A DNA stretch of 64,000 nucleotides from Haberlea rhodopensis (taxonomy: Eukaryota > Streptophyta > Magnoliopsida > Lamiales > Gesneriaceae). The notes under the pieces are model-generated. The model did not search any database. It was not told where the DNA came from and worked only from the letters and a program-made list of their open reading frames with translations. Where the stretch lies: NCBI GenBank assembly GCA_907163345.1, contig CAJQUN010000492.1:186001-250000 (forward strand). Reading direction: 5' to 3'. Of this stretch, positions 24,239 through 36,319 are shown piece by piece (the first letter of the stretch is position 1; the number at the start of each line of letters is the position of its first letter). The position numbers and the translations under genes are program-made.

Positions 24239-25465
24239 TGTAAGGCCTCTCTACCTTAACAGTGTAAAAAATATATATATATAAATAGGGCTAACATGCA
24301 TTAAAGACAGTTTATGGTTCCGGTTGTAGCCTTGAGCTAACAGGATTACAGGCCAAAAATAAAATTCCAAAAGCTAATTAATTACATTCTCAATAATGAA
24401 TGTTAATACTATAGATTTACACTACTCCTAGAGTAGAGACTATCCAAAAATCTTGTATCCTAATTCCTTAATGCTCCTCGTAGCTCACTGCCTCAACCCG
24501 GCCCATAGCCCTCCAAGTCCAAAAGGTGTACCTACAGAAACAACTCACCATGAGCATATACATCAATATTCAACAAAATCCAAGCACAATAACATAAATA
24601 ATTGCATGAGATATATATGTATGTATGCTCCCTGATTTACCACATTAGCACCTTTTTCATTGTTGTTCCTGTTTCATAAACTCATGCACAAAATCATTAG
24701 TTCATAATATAATGATCGATACCATGTTCCAGTTATAACCACAATATTCCACATTAATCACTAGAAATGTGACTGTTCCGATCCTGTTACAACAGCTGAA
24801 TTTTAGGACCCCTCGCTTCGACATATAGCGGCATCATATGATATCCCTTGCTTCGACAATGACAGTGGCATGTACATCGCTTCGACATGACAGCGACAAA
24901 TATCATATTACCATCGCTTCATATGACAGTGGCAAGTACCTCCCTCGCTCGTATATAACAACTACCGAAACAATCAAGCATTTCCAACCACATATAAATA
25001 AACACAACACTTGAGTCCACAATCATAATGCATCACCATTATCTCAATATATATCAACACATTTTGTAATCCACACTTGTCCACGATATATATATATAGC
25101 CAAAAGCGTAATAACACATTTTACCGTCCGATGCCCGTACGTCTCACTACGTACCTTAGTCTCAAAAGTGGAGAAGTTGAAGAACTTTATCTCCTTGAAG
25201 TTGTTGGTACCTGTGATGGTTCTACACAACCATACAAATCAATATTAGAAGCCAATTATAGTCCAATATCAAAATTCCACAAAAAGACACCAAAAACACA
25301 AATTTTGTATCTCGCGATCGATCGCCACCAAGGCCCGATCGATCGCGAGATCATACTGTCCGCTTCTAAAATTTTCTGCTCTTGGCGATCGATCGCCACA
25401 TTTGGCGCGATCGATCGCCAGCCTCACCGATCGATCGCCCAAATGTGGCGATCGATCGCCAATTG
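24239..25465 (-). repeat. Tekay-like LTR fragment, minus orientation, cut by the plus element
   Basis: It begins TGTAAGGCCTCTCTACC after GAGAC and aligns with the first 1.3 kb of the minus LTR at 60048 (shared TTCCGGTTGTAGC, CTCCTAGAGTAGAGACTAT, the GTACG/ACGTACC box at 25132-25158 and the CGATCGATCG cluster at 25316-25461). It stops right after that cluster where the plus-oriented LTR starts. About 0.7 kb of its transcriptional 5' end is missing and I do not find it elsewhere in the window. Confidence 0.82.
25316..25461. repeat. CGATCGATCG palindrome cluster
   Basis: Six copies of GCGATCGATCGC or close variants within 146 bp of the minus-oriented LTR fragment. It faces the mirrored cluster at 26226-26425 in the plus-oriented LTR. 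Confidence 0.88.
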
Positions 25466-26895
25466 TTTGATATCCCCGAAATAATTAATTGCAATTTGGG
25501 CATTAATTATGTTTATATGATTAATTATGGTGATAATTGATTTATATGTTGGAATTAATTATCTTGATGAAATGCTTAGTTACATGGTAGGCGTGACCCG
25601 GGGGGTGCATTTCAGGGTGCATGTTGTGCATGTTGGGAAATTGGGTGTTAGCATGATTTAATTGTAATGGATGGCAATTATTTTGGAAAACATGAATTTA
25701 TTGAGAGTTTGGTGCATTTTTGTAAAATGCTTTTAAAATACCATGTTGGGGTATTTTGTACATCATGTTAATATTTGGGGTACAATTTTAATTAACCTTA
25801 TAACCCATTATCCCACCTTTTACCCATCACTTTACATTCACTTTACCCTCACTCTTAAATCCCAAATTTCATTCCCAACCCTAAACCCCTTCCCATTTTC
25901 GAAATTTGGCAAAGGAGGAAGGATAAATCTTCACAAAATCTTTGTTTGTGATATTATTGGTAGGATTTGGAGTCCTCAAGAGGTATGGAACCCTTCCTAA
26001 AGTTTTAATGGTGTTTGGTTTTGAAATGGGTTAGCATTTTGGGATTTTGTGGATTTGTTTTTGGGTATGTGTTGTATGTGGTTGGGTTATGATTTTTGAG
26101 GTGTTTTATGTGGATTCTAGGGAGTTATGATGATATTTGAGTTGTTGGAATGTTTGAGTTTGAAGTGTATGTGGTAGAACTTGGAAAATGCTCAAAAATG
26201 GTGAAGAATCGCGCACACAGCAGGTGGCGATCGATCGCTACGAATGCAGTGATCGATCGCCGAAGGTCAGTGGCGAAATGTGAGGCAGGCGATCGATCGC
26301 CATATATGGCGTGATCGATCGCCGCGAGCCAGTGAGGTCTAGCGATCGATCGCTACATCGAAGCGATCGATCGGTAAGGCTCGCGACCGATCACCTCGAT
26401 GTAGCGATCGATCGCCAGCAACAGAATAGTGGGAAATGATGTTTTTTGTTGAATTTTTGGTATTTGGCTATTATTTGGCTTCTAATATTGGGTTGTGTGA
26501 TTCTGTAGAACCATCCCAGGTGGCGACGCAACCAAGGAAGTAAAGTCATACCAAATCCCACTTTTGGAAAGGTACGTAGAAGACGTACGGCACCCAACGG
26601 TACATGTATCTATTATACTCATTGATTATGCATTGTGGATGCGAGTATATATGGAATTGTGCATTGTGGATGCAAATACATGTTGAATTATGCATGATGA
26701 TTGTATATGCATATGATGATTATTGGTGCACATCCCATGAGTCATGGTTATAATGGTGATGATTTTAATGCTTCGCCGCTGTCACTTGAAACGATGATAG
26801 AATACTTGCCGCTGTCATATGTAGCAAGGAAAGAATATTTGCCGCAAATATTGAAGCGAGGGTGTTTCCGCATGTCGCATTTGCGCGAGGTTAAT
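25466..26895 (+). repeat. Tekay-like 5' LTR, piece 1 of 3 (plus element 25466-59934)
   Basis: It starts TTTGATATCCCCG (the 3' LTR copy has TGTGATATCCCCG) and matches 58836-59934 almost base for base up to about 26585. Contents: a telomere-like CCCTAAACCCC (25878-25889), the palindrome cluster (26226-26425), a GTACG/ACGTACC box in reverse (26569-26591), TGCATTGTGGATGC repeats, and the AGCGAGG/GCCGC repeat zone. It is interrupted at 26895 (TTAAT) by a LARD-like element and resumes at 36047. Confidence 0.87.
26226..26425. repeat. CGATCGATCG palindrome cluster
   Basis: About eight GCGATCGATCGC-type sites in 200 bp of the 5' LTR. The 3' LTR copy (59596-59766) lacks one spacer-plus-site unit of about 22 bp near 26300-26320, so the number of sites changes even between LTRs of one element. 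Confidence 0.88.
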
Positions 26896-29387
26896 TGTGA
26901 TGACCAGAAATTATGGATGTTAATCCCGGAGTGTTAATAACCCGTAAAGTTGTTTTACGTGGCAATTGGAGTTTAATCGAAGTGTTGAGCCTTCTGGGCT
27001 CGTCTATTTGAGTAGTTGGGATCGTGGGATCCCGAGGTTGAGATCGTATTCTCATTTCGGTGAAAACCTGTGAGTTGGGTTTTTAGTGTGACCCAGAATC
27101 TCGGGTGCTTGGTGTGGGCACCGGTAGGGGGTTTTTGAGTTAGAGAGAGAATTTTTGAAAACAGATGATTTTTAATGAATCATGATGTATTTGTGGGGCT
27201 ATTAGTATTTTGGGGTATTTTTGCTATAAATACCATTTGAACCCGAGATTTTAATGGGAAAAATCATTTCAGCCCCTTTCCTCCTCTCTCTCCCGTAGCC
27301 GCGCTGCTTCCCGTTTTTTCCCCAGACCCACGCCGCTTCAGGCGCTTCGCCCGCCGCCGTCCGGCCGCCGTTCGGCGCGTAGCGACCCGCCGCCGGCTTC
27401 GTCTCGTCGAGGCGCAGCTATCCCCTCCATCAATTCGAAGTTTCGTCGCGTGTTGAAGTCGGATTTCGCTGGAATGCGCCGATCCCCAATTTCTAGGGTT
27501 CTTCGATTTTGGTCCGATTTCTTCCGATTTTCGATTGGGTAACCTCCCTTGCCCCTTTTTCGTCGTTGTTGTGTTATTCCCTGCCATTTTTGTGTTCGAT
27601 TTGTTCGAATTATTGCTGTTGGTGGGATTGGTTCGAATTTTTGGATGTATGGGTGAAGTGGGTTCGAAAATTGTGATTTTTGGCAAGGGTGTGGCGATTC
27701 TTGTTATGGGTCGTTTATTACATGCCTTAGTTGTATAAGGATGCTTATTGTGTTCGAATTTTAGGGGTTTGGATTTCGAATTTTGGGGGTTTGGCATGTG
27801 GGGCGATTATTCATGTTGTTGATTGGTTAATTCATATTTTAGATGAATTATGGTGTTTATTTGGGCTCGAATTGTGGAGTGAGGGTTCGAAAAATTATTG
27901 GGGAGCTCTTGAGCAATTTTCGTTGATGTCTCATTCGATTTTCCCTCCCTGCATGTACTCTACCCCGGGTCCTTGAAATGGTTAATTGTCGTGTGTTGAC
28001 AATATTTTTGAGGGTTATGGGTGTGCTTGAGCATGGGTTGCATGTTCGTAATTAATTGTGAATTATTTATCGTGTTAGCACATCGTTCCTCGGAGCATGG
28101 AACTCGAGCAAGGTTTGGCTCGGACTTCGGAGATTTAAGGTACGTGCGACGTACGAGCATTACTTTGTATGAGAGCATTTGTGAAATGCATAATGTATAT
28201 TGACTTCATCGATGGTTGTGCGCATGGCTATATTTATGTGTTGATATATATGGGGTACTGGGCCTATATGACTATTGTACGGCATTTGAGATGCCTGAGA
28301 ATGATCGTGGGATCATGTACTCATTATAAGACATGTGAGATGTCTAGGTATAATGGAAAATTGGTAAAATAAATGCTAGGCATTTGAGCTATTTATGATT
28401 GATAGCGAAATTGAGAAATCAGTACTAGATATTGAGATATCTATATTTGTATGAATAATGAACTTGGAATCATTGATTATTGATACTTGAGAATCAGGCA
28501 TGCTATGAGTTAAATCAATGTGTTGATTTACTGATTTATGAGATTTGATGAGTTTGATGATTGTGAGAACAGGGACAGTACACGGAATCCCGGATGAGGA
28601 TGTTGCCATCCAGGGAGTATCATTTAAAATTTACTTGTGTTGTAAATTATGAATTTCATTATTGTGATTATGAGATTTCGTGTATTGGTATGCTCACCCC
28701 GTTGGGGCTGTCTCTGTTGGGGCAGGTGAACAGGTGCATCGATGGCTATGGAGCTGGGCTCGAGCTGTTGATTGGATGCACTCACAGGATCGAGGTACCA
28801 GGGCTTGATGGAGCACGGTATCGTATAGAGTACTTATATACACCCGAGGTTTATATACACATTTATGATGCTCGCTTGTGAGCATGGATATTCATGTATA
28901 TGGGTTGTATATAAAGGCATGAGCCTTTCTCTCTTTCATTATATGTTGCATGCAATTGTGGTAGAATTGCTAATGATATGAGAGTCGTTAGTGTATTATG
29001 TGGGTGTTGAAACCCACTTTTGTTGTCTTATGTGTGGTGTCTTCCCTGGCTGGGAATTTACTTTGTGTTCAGTATTCTGTTGGGTATTGTGTATTCCCTG
29101 GCCGGGAATTATATTATGTGATGTGCTTTTGTTTTGGGATAGCTCAATTTACGGGGAGACTCTGCCCAAATTTTTATAAAAGTCCATAATGTGAAAAGTG
29201 GCAAAATGGGGATGGTAATGGGCAACTCTATGAGTCTATATGTTAGTAGAGATGATCTTATAACGTTGTATATTAAAGGAATTTTGTAAGCATCATTTGA
29301 GCTTCCCGATTGACTTTTTATTGAAAGCATGTGCCACACATAATGGTTAATACACTAATTAAGGGTTAAGGGCTTGGGGTCCTTACA
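26896..29387 (+). repeat. 5' LTR of the LARD-like plus copy
   Basis: TGTGATGACCAGAAATT...TTGGGGTCCTTACA, 2,492 bp. It contains TATAAATA at 27225-27232, a pyrimidine-rich patch (27273-27294), a GC-rich island (about 27296-27425), CTAGGGTT (27493-27500) and a GTACG/ACGTACC box (28136-28159). A 177-codon minus frame over the GC island is broken by a one-base indel in the sister LTR, so I do not call it a gene. Confidence 0.92.
27225..27232 (+). promoter_or_regulatory. putative LTR promoter: TATA box with pyrimidine patch and GC-rich leader
   Basis: TATAAATA is followed about 40 bp later by a C/T run (27273-27294), a plant-type Y patch, then a GC-rich leader and a telo-box-like CTAGGGTT. The same layout recurs in all six LTRs of the family: TATA at about 33885 on the plus strand, and on the minus strand near 38397, 41709, 47940 and 53412. 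Conservation of the box in every copy is seen; promoter function is inferred. Confidence 0.6.
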
Positions 29388-29391
29388 TTAG

Positions 29392-29405
29392 TGGTATCAG
29401 AGCAG
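29392..29405 (+). other. primer binding site, tRNA-iMet type
   Basis: TGGTATCAGAGCAG, four bases after the 5' LTR. Identical to the Tekay-like PBS at 54106-54119. Confidence 0.95.
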
Positions 29406-30321
29406 TGATTAGCTCTTTGGGGCTGTTGAGGGCCTAAAACATGCTGATGGGTAGCACATATTTATGCATGATAGTAGCTAGTGTTGTGTGACACAACTAT
29501 TTTGCTTATGTGCATTTGTGATATGTGATCATAGTGAAACGATTGTATGTCATGACATCTATAGAATCATAATATAACCTGTTGATTATGATTGTGAGTT
29601 GTGACACAGGGACAACCAGGTGGAGCATATCGAAATGCATTGGGATACAGGAAGTACTTTGTACTCATAGTTTATGCATTTACTCATTATAATCATATTG
29701 TGGGAATATGGATTATTGTATGCTCATGGTTGTGATTGTTCCTGTAGGAACACTATGATACGAAAGGCTAAGGCCATGGTTGAAAGACACGAAACGGTAA
29801 CCTGCATTTTATATACATCATGGATTTATACATTGTGGATGTATGTGTACATGTAGTGATGATTTTAATGCTTTGCCGCCAAATGTCGAAGCGAGGGGTG
29901 GGAGCGCCGCATGTCGCATTTGAGCGAGGTGCATTAAAATACACTCATGATGATGTATGTTGGTATATGGATTATGCTTTGTGATGCAGGTATGGATGAA
30001 ATACTTGGTGAATATCCCATGAGTCATTGTTATGGATGAGTGATGATTTTAAATGCTTGCCGCTATTTATTATTTTGTGCCGCTAAAATGTGAAGCGAGG
30101 GGTGGGAGCGCCGCATGTCACATTGAAGCGTGGTTAGCATATGAGGCGAGGAAAGAATATTTGCCGCTAAAATGTGAGGCGAGGGGTGGGAGTACCGCAT
30201 GTCCATTTAAGCGAGGTTATTCTATGCCGCCTATATGTGAAGCGAGGGGTGGGAGTACCACATGTTTTATTTGAGCGAGGGGCATTAAAATACACTACCG
30301 TGACAATGACTAGGGATCGGC

Positions 30322-30905
30322 TATATTGACTGGCGATGGTTCTTGCCGCCATGTATATTGATAGCGATGGTTCATGCCGCTATATTGACTGGCGATGGTT
30401 CTTGCCCCCATGTATATTGATAGCGATGGTTCATGCCGCTATATTGACTGGCGATGGTTCTTGCCGCCATGTATATTGATAACGATGGTTCATGCCGCTA
30501 TATTGACTGGCGATGGTTCTTGCCGCCATGTATATTGATAGCGATGGTTCATGCCGCTATATTGACTGGCGATGGTTCTTGCCGCCATGTATATTGATAG
30601 CGATGGTTCATGCCGCTATATTGACTAGCGATGGTTCTTGCCGCCATGTATATTGATAGCGATGGTTCATGCCGCTATATTGACTGGCGATGGTTCTTGC
30701 CGCCATGTATATTGATAGCGATGGTTCATGCCGCTATATTGACTGGCGATGGTTCTTGCCGCCATGGATATGGATAGCGATGGTTCATTCCGCTATATTG
30801 ACTGGCGATGGTTCTTGCCGCCATGTATATGGATAGCGATGGTTCATTCCGCTATATTGACTGGCGATGGTTCTTGCCGCCATGTATATGGATAGCGATG
30901 CCTCT
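30322..30905 (+). repeat. 59-bp tandem array (about ten units)
   Basis: Period 59 bp, measured from TATATTGACTGGCGATGG starts at 30322, 30381 and 30440. Each unit has two half-units sharing GCGATGGTTC and TGCCGC. Units are nearly identical except for a few substitutions toward the right end. A homologous array with a 57-bp period is at about 43970-44345 in a minus copy. Confidence 0.92.
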
Positions 30906-33520
30906 TTCCGCTATTATGTGGACGATGATTCATGCTCAGGTGTATAGCGAGGTTTCATGCCACTTATTATATGACGAGGTGTCATGCCGTCGATTCTATA
31001 GCGATGGATTGTGCCGCTATGTGTTCAGCACAGGATTTTGCCGCCTTCGAGCGATGGGTGCTGACTACGTACTATTATCGAGCGACGGAGACAGGTATGC
31101 CGCTATATTGATAGCGATGAGGTATGGCATATTACTTGTGTTAGCATTATTGTGGATACTATGTGTTGCTATATATATGCCATGTGTTTGACGATGAGAT
31201 TATGGATGTCGTGTATTGCCATGTACCGTCGTATGTTTGACGATGTTAGTCGGATGTCATATGTTGACATATGCCGTCACGGGATGACGATGACATAGTT
31301 GATGTTCTATGTAGACGTGTGGCGTCGTTTTGATGATTAATACATTTATGTTATGTATTTGGTTATATGGTTTGAGTGCCTTGGTGGGCACATGGTAGTG
31401 TCTGAGTCACTAGTTGACGAGACCATTATGCCGAGCAAGTTGCTCGAGGAACTATTGGGTGCGCCGTATAGGAATTATACCGCAGCACATATTCGAAGTA
31501 TAATTGTCGAGCAATGATACCCTTGGGTATGCTCGTTGGTTTGGCTAGGGCCAAGTGATTGGTGGTAAGAGTAGTCATTGAGGAAACTACTCGCTTGTGT
31601 TGTGATGTAGGGTAGACATGGTTGCACCCACCCTGAGGGTGTGGGATAAGTCTTAACGGACTATGATTGCATCATAAGTGAGCAAGGACACCGGGTTGTC
31701 CATTGTGCTTGGTATTTTAGAGATATGCTGGCGATGACCCACAACTCTAATAATTCGTACGTTATGGTATACCGGATTGGGACGTGTGTCACGTCGATAA
31801 GCTGGTACGAGCCTATGGAGACAGTGCTTTGCTAGCCAGATATCGTGGTACTGATATAGTGTGATTGTTGGAGCCATGATACTGCACGATGGAACCGAGT
31901 TTGGTGAATCGTATGATGATACGATGAAAGCTTTTGGCAGGCTTTTGATTGTCCCTTTGTAGCATGATGTTGAGGCATGTGACACCCCATGAGAACGTTT
32001 TTACGTCTATTGTTTTGAGGGATTTGTCTGGGGCAGCTCATAATGTTGGAGTACTAACAAGAGAGTCATCAGGTCGTTATTGACTCGATCTGAGGGAACC
32101 CGTGCATTTGGGATGCAATGGGTGTTATTGTATCCAGTTTTCCGAACAGTGGTTCGAGACTTGTGGATCTCGAGTTCGATGGCACTCCCCTTGTGGGGAA
32201 GGAGGTAGTATTATACCCATTTGGAAATCTTTGAAAGATTCGGTAAGTTGGTACGTGTAGTGTTGATTTTGGGAATCACACCGTGTTGTTGATCGTCAAT
32301 TATCATCCTCCTCTGGATGGGGAATAACTCAGAATTGACAGTTGTGTTTGGGACTTAGGGGTATGTTGTAGATACCCGAGCCAAGTGCATTGAGTATGCA
32401 TGTGATGTCAGTGCTTAGGCAGGTATACCGGTGAGTGTACGGACGCCAGTTATTGATTTCCTTTTTGTCAAGCATAGAGTTATGCTATTTTTGGATGGTT
32501 AAATCTCTGATGAGAGATATGGAACACCTTGAGATTGGGAATCTCCATGGCACGATGATTATGAGGGATAATCGTGAAGTTAGTTGACTTCCCTCGAGGA
32601 GGGATTATCTTGTGTGGGTTGAGATGTTCCCTGGTTGGTGTTTCCCTTCGAGTTATACGATAGCCTTCCCAGGTTTGGATTGTTAAATCCTAGGATTATC
32701 AAGGGATGGCAGGAATTCGGATTTATTGGGTGTCGCTGTCGACACAAGCGTTGAGGATGCAATGTGTTTATTGCATGTCCTTCCAAGATTTGAACTCTGT
32801 GGAGTCTCGATGGTTTACTTATGATCAGGATGTGATCCTTGGAATATCCGGAGGTGGACATCTTGTGAGATGTCTTTTGTGTGAATCTGTGGCCGTGAGT
32901 TGCCCAAATTGAGTTGCAATGATGCGACTGCTCATTTGATGGAGGAGGTTTGGAAGTGGAAACCAGGCTTGGTATGTGTACACCGTGGTATGCTAATGTT
33001 TCCCTCGTAATGATGTGTATTAGACATCGTGAGTCATAATAAAGATGTCATTGGATGATATCTACGATAGAATCGGGAGCGATTCGAATCCTTGCAGTTT
33101 CAGTTGACTAACTGCTTTTGGATTATTAGCGTTGAGTGGTGCTGACGCTCTTTGACGTTATGATGGATTTGGAAGTCTATTCCACTCCAGAGATTGACAT
33201 GAGGTCAACGTTCTCACGGTTGAGGTGTCATTCATGATGTGTTCTTACTAAGTGGTATTAGAACGAAGGATGACTGTCCGATCTACGGTCGTAAATATTG
33301 GTTGTTTTGCAGTCATGAGGGACTGACTTTTGGGATGAACCGCATCGAGGTATGTTTTGCCTCTTGGGTGATATGTTGGTTTTGGTAAGTCGCTCTGTTT
33401 CAGAGTTTGAAGAGAGGTAAGTTTCCTCGTGGTTTTTAAGACGATTCTGATATGTTCAGGAATCGAGGTTATGACTTCATGTTGTTGTGTAGCCCGGGTG
33501 TTACGTGATACACCGGTGCT

Positions 33521-33555
33521 AATTTCGAGGACGAAATTCTTTTAGTGGGGGATAT
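33521..33555 (+). other. hairpin motif and polypurine tract of the LARD-like plus copy
   Basis: AATTTCGAGGACGAAATT (33521-33538), an inverted repeat, is followed by TTTAGTGGGGGATAT, which abuts the 3' LTR. This is the expected plus-strand priming site. Confidence 0.8.
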
Positions 33556-36046
33556 TGTGATGACCAGAAATTATGGATGTTAATCCCGGAGTGTTAATAA
33601 CCCGTAAAGTTGTTTTACGTGGCAATTGGAGTTTAATCGAAGTGTTGAGCCTTCTGGGCTCGTCTATTTGAGTAGTTGAGATCGTGGGATCCCGAGGTTG
33701 AGATCGTATTCTCATTTCGGTGAAAACCTGTGAGTTGGGTTTTTAGTGTGACCCAGAATCTCGGGTGCTTGGTGTGGGCACCGGTAGGGGGTTTTTGAGT
33801 TAGAGAGAGAATTTTTGAAAACAGATGATTTTTAATGAATCATGATGTATTTGTGGGGCTATTAGTATTTTGGGGTATTTTTGCTATAAATACCATTTGA
33901 ACCCGAGATTTTAATGGGAAAAATCATTTCAGCCCCTTTCCTCCTCTCTCTCCCGTAGCCGCGCTGCTTCCCGTTTTTTCCCCAGACCCACGCCGCTTCA
34001 GGCGCTTCGCCCACCGCCGTCCGGCCGCCGTTCGGCGCGTGCGACCCACCGCCGGCTTCGTCTCGTCGAGGCGCAGCTATCCCCTCCATCAATTCGAAGT
34101 TTCGTCGCGTGTTGAAGTCGGATTTCGCTGGAATGCGCCGATCCCCAATTTCTAGGGTTCTTCGATTTTGGTCCAATTTCTTCCGATTTTCGATTGGGTA
34201 ACCTCCCTTGCCCCTTTTTCGTCGTTGTTGTGTTATTCCCTGCCATTTTTGTGTTCGATTTGTTCGAATTATTGCTGTTGGTGGGATTGGTTCGAATTTT
34301 TGGATGTATGGGTGAAGTGGGTTCGAAAATTGTGATTTTTGGCAAGGGTGTGGCGATTCTTGTTATGGGTCGTTTATTACATGCCTTAGTTGTATAAGGA
34401 TGCTTATTGTGTTCGAATTTTAGGGGTTTGGATTTCGAATTTTGGGGGTTTGGCATGTGGGGCGATTATTCATGTTGTTGATTGGTTAATTCATATTTTA
34501 GATGAATTATGGTGTTTATTTGGGCTCGAATTGTGGAGTGAGGGTTCGAAAAATTATTGGGGAGCTCTTGAGCAATTTTCGTTGATGTCTCATTCGATTT
34601 TCCCTCCCTGCATGTACTCTACCCCGGGTCCTTGAAATGGTTAATTGTCGTGTGTTGACAATATTTTTGAGGGTTATGGGTGTGCTTGAGCATGGGTTGC
34701 ATGTTCGTAATTAATTGTGAATTATTTATCGTGTTAGCACATCGTTCCTCGGAGCATGGAACTCGAGCAAGGTTTGGCTCGGACTTCGGAGATTTAAGGT
34801 ACGTGCGACGTACGAGCATTACTTTGTATGAGAGCATTTGTGAAATGCATAATGTATATTGACTTCATCGATGGTTGTGCGCATGGCTATATTTATGTGT
34901 TGATATATATGGGGTACTGGGCCTATATGACTATTGTACGGCATTTGAGATGCCTGAGAATGATCGTGGGATCATGTACTCATTATAAGACATGTGAGAT
35001 GTCTAGGTATAATGGAAAATTGGTAAAATAAATGCTAGGCATTTGAGCTATTTATGATTGATAGCGAAATTGAGAAATCAGTACTAGATATTGAGATATC
35101 TATATTTGTATGAATAATGAACTTGGAATCATTGATTATTGATACTTGAGAATCAGGCATGCTATGAGTTAAATCAATGTGTTGATTTACTGATTTATGA
35201 GATTTGATGAGTTTGATGATTGTGAGAACAGGGACAGTACACGGAATCCCGGATGAGGATGTTGCCATCCAGGGAGTATCATTTAAAATTTACTTGTGTT
35301 GTAAATTATGAATTTCATTATTGTGATTATGAGATTTCGTGTATTGGTATGCTCACCCCGTTGGGGCTGTCTCTGTTGGGGCAGGTGAACAGGTGCATCG
35401 ATGGCTATGGAGCTGGGCTCGAGCTGTTGATTGGATGCACTCACAGGATCGTGGTACCAGGGCTTGATGGAGCACGGTATCGTATAGAGTACTTATATAC
35501 ACCCGAGGTTTATATACACATTTATGATGCTCGCTTGTGAGCATGGATATTCATGTATATGGGTTGTATATAAAGGCATGAGCCTTTCTCTCTTTCATTA
35601 TATGTTGCATGCAATTGTGGTAGAATTGCTAATGATATGAGAGTCGTTAGTGTATTATGTGGGTGTTGAAACCCACTTTTGTTGTCTTATGTGTGGTGTC
35701 TTCCCTGGCTGGGAATTTACTTTGTGTTCAGTATTCTGTTGGGTATTGTGTATTCCCTGGCCTGGAATTATATTATGTGATGTGCTTTTGTTTTGGGATA
35801 GCTCAATTTACGGGGAGACTCTGCCCAAATTTTTATAAAAGTCCATAATGTGAAAAGTGGCAAAATGGGGATGGTAATGGGCAACTCTATGAGTCTATAT
35901 GTTAGTAGAGATGATCTTATAACGTTGTATATTAAAGGAATTTTGTAAGCATCATTTGAGCTTCCCGATTGACTTTTTATTGAAAGCATGTGCCACACAT
36001 AATGGTTAATACACTAATTAAGGGTTAAGGGCTTGGGGTCCTTACA
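33556..36046 (+). repeat. 3' LTR of the LARD-like plus copy
   Basis: 2,491 bp, almost identical to 26896-29387. Seen differences include TAGTTGAGATC, GTCCAATTT, GATCGTGGTACC, CCTGGAATTA and a one-base deletion in the GC-rich island. It faces the minus-oriented LTR at 36320 across 273 bp, forming a large inverted repeat. Confidence 0.93.
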
Positions 36047-36319
36047 TTCAATGCCGCTAATATGTCGAAGCGAGGGGTATTAATGTCGTTGTCATGATAA
36101 GCGATGTGCATTAAAATACACTATTATAACAGATTAGGGATTGGTAATTGGTGAATATGGAATGGTGTTTTGTCATGACATGTGTGAACCATTAAATAAT
36201 ATATTGATTATACTCATGAGTTATGGTACAGGGACAACCAAAAAGGAAGCGTTTAGAATGCATGGGAAAAACAGGAAGTGTTTTATTACGGTTTATGCAT
36301 TTATGCCTTATATTCATAT
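36047..36319 (+). repeat. Tekay-like 5' LTR, piece 2 of 3
   Basis: It holds the GCCGCTAATATGTCGAAGCG repeat, then CAGGGACAACCAAAAAGG and TTTATGCATTTATGCC, collinear with the R/U5 part of the Tekay-like LTR, and ends in CATAT (36315-36319), the duplication flanking the next insertion. It continues at 53751. Confidence 0.8.

Larger units (their letters stand above)
29388..33555 (+). other. non-coding interior of the LARD-like plus copy
   Basis: The interior starts TTAG plus PBS TGGTATCAGAGCAG (29392-29405). Roughly 29860-30300 has four AGCGAGGGGTGGGAG/GCCGC units, 30322-30905 a 59-bp tandem array, and 31200-33500 unique-looking sequence collinear with the interiors of the two minus copies (for example ACCACGGTGTACAC and CATCGTTACGAGGGAAAC in reverse). 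The longest plus frame, 30808-31191, is translated repeat plus adjoining sequence and lacks any domain I know. It ends with AATTTCGAGGACGAAATT (33521-33538) and the PPT. I see no gag, protease, RT or integrase signature. Confidence 0.8.
26896..36046 (+). mobile_element. LARD-like non-autonomous LTR element, plus copy
   Basis: Complete element of 9.15 kb: 5' LTR 26896-29387, PBS 29392-29405, non-coding interior 29388-33555, PPT about 33545-33555, 3' LTR 33556-36046. The flanks are TTAAT on the left and TTCAAT on the right, an imperfect duplication. The LTRs differ at only about seven or eight positions by eye, so insertion was recent. No gag or pol motif is visible in any frame. Large LTRs, an interior of about 4 kb and no coding fit the class called LARD (large retrotransposon derivative), which depends on another element's proteins. 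It sits in the 5' LTR of the Tekay-like plus element. Confidence 0.85.

Noticed and set aside
27264..27797. 177-codon minus-strand frame rich in Arg over the LTR GC island
   Set aside because: The sister LTR (33998-34456) has a one-base indel that breaks the frame, and composition follows the GC-rich leader. Treated as chance.
29392..29405. Possible tRNA-Met gene from the TGGTATCAGAGC match
   Set aside because: Only the 3'-end complement used as a PBS is present; there is no cloverleaf.
31200..33500. Host gene or pol remnant in the LARD-like interior
   Set aside because: I looked for RT, integrase, protease and zinc-knuckle motifs in both strands and found none; only collinear non-coding sequence with the minus copies.
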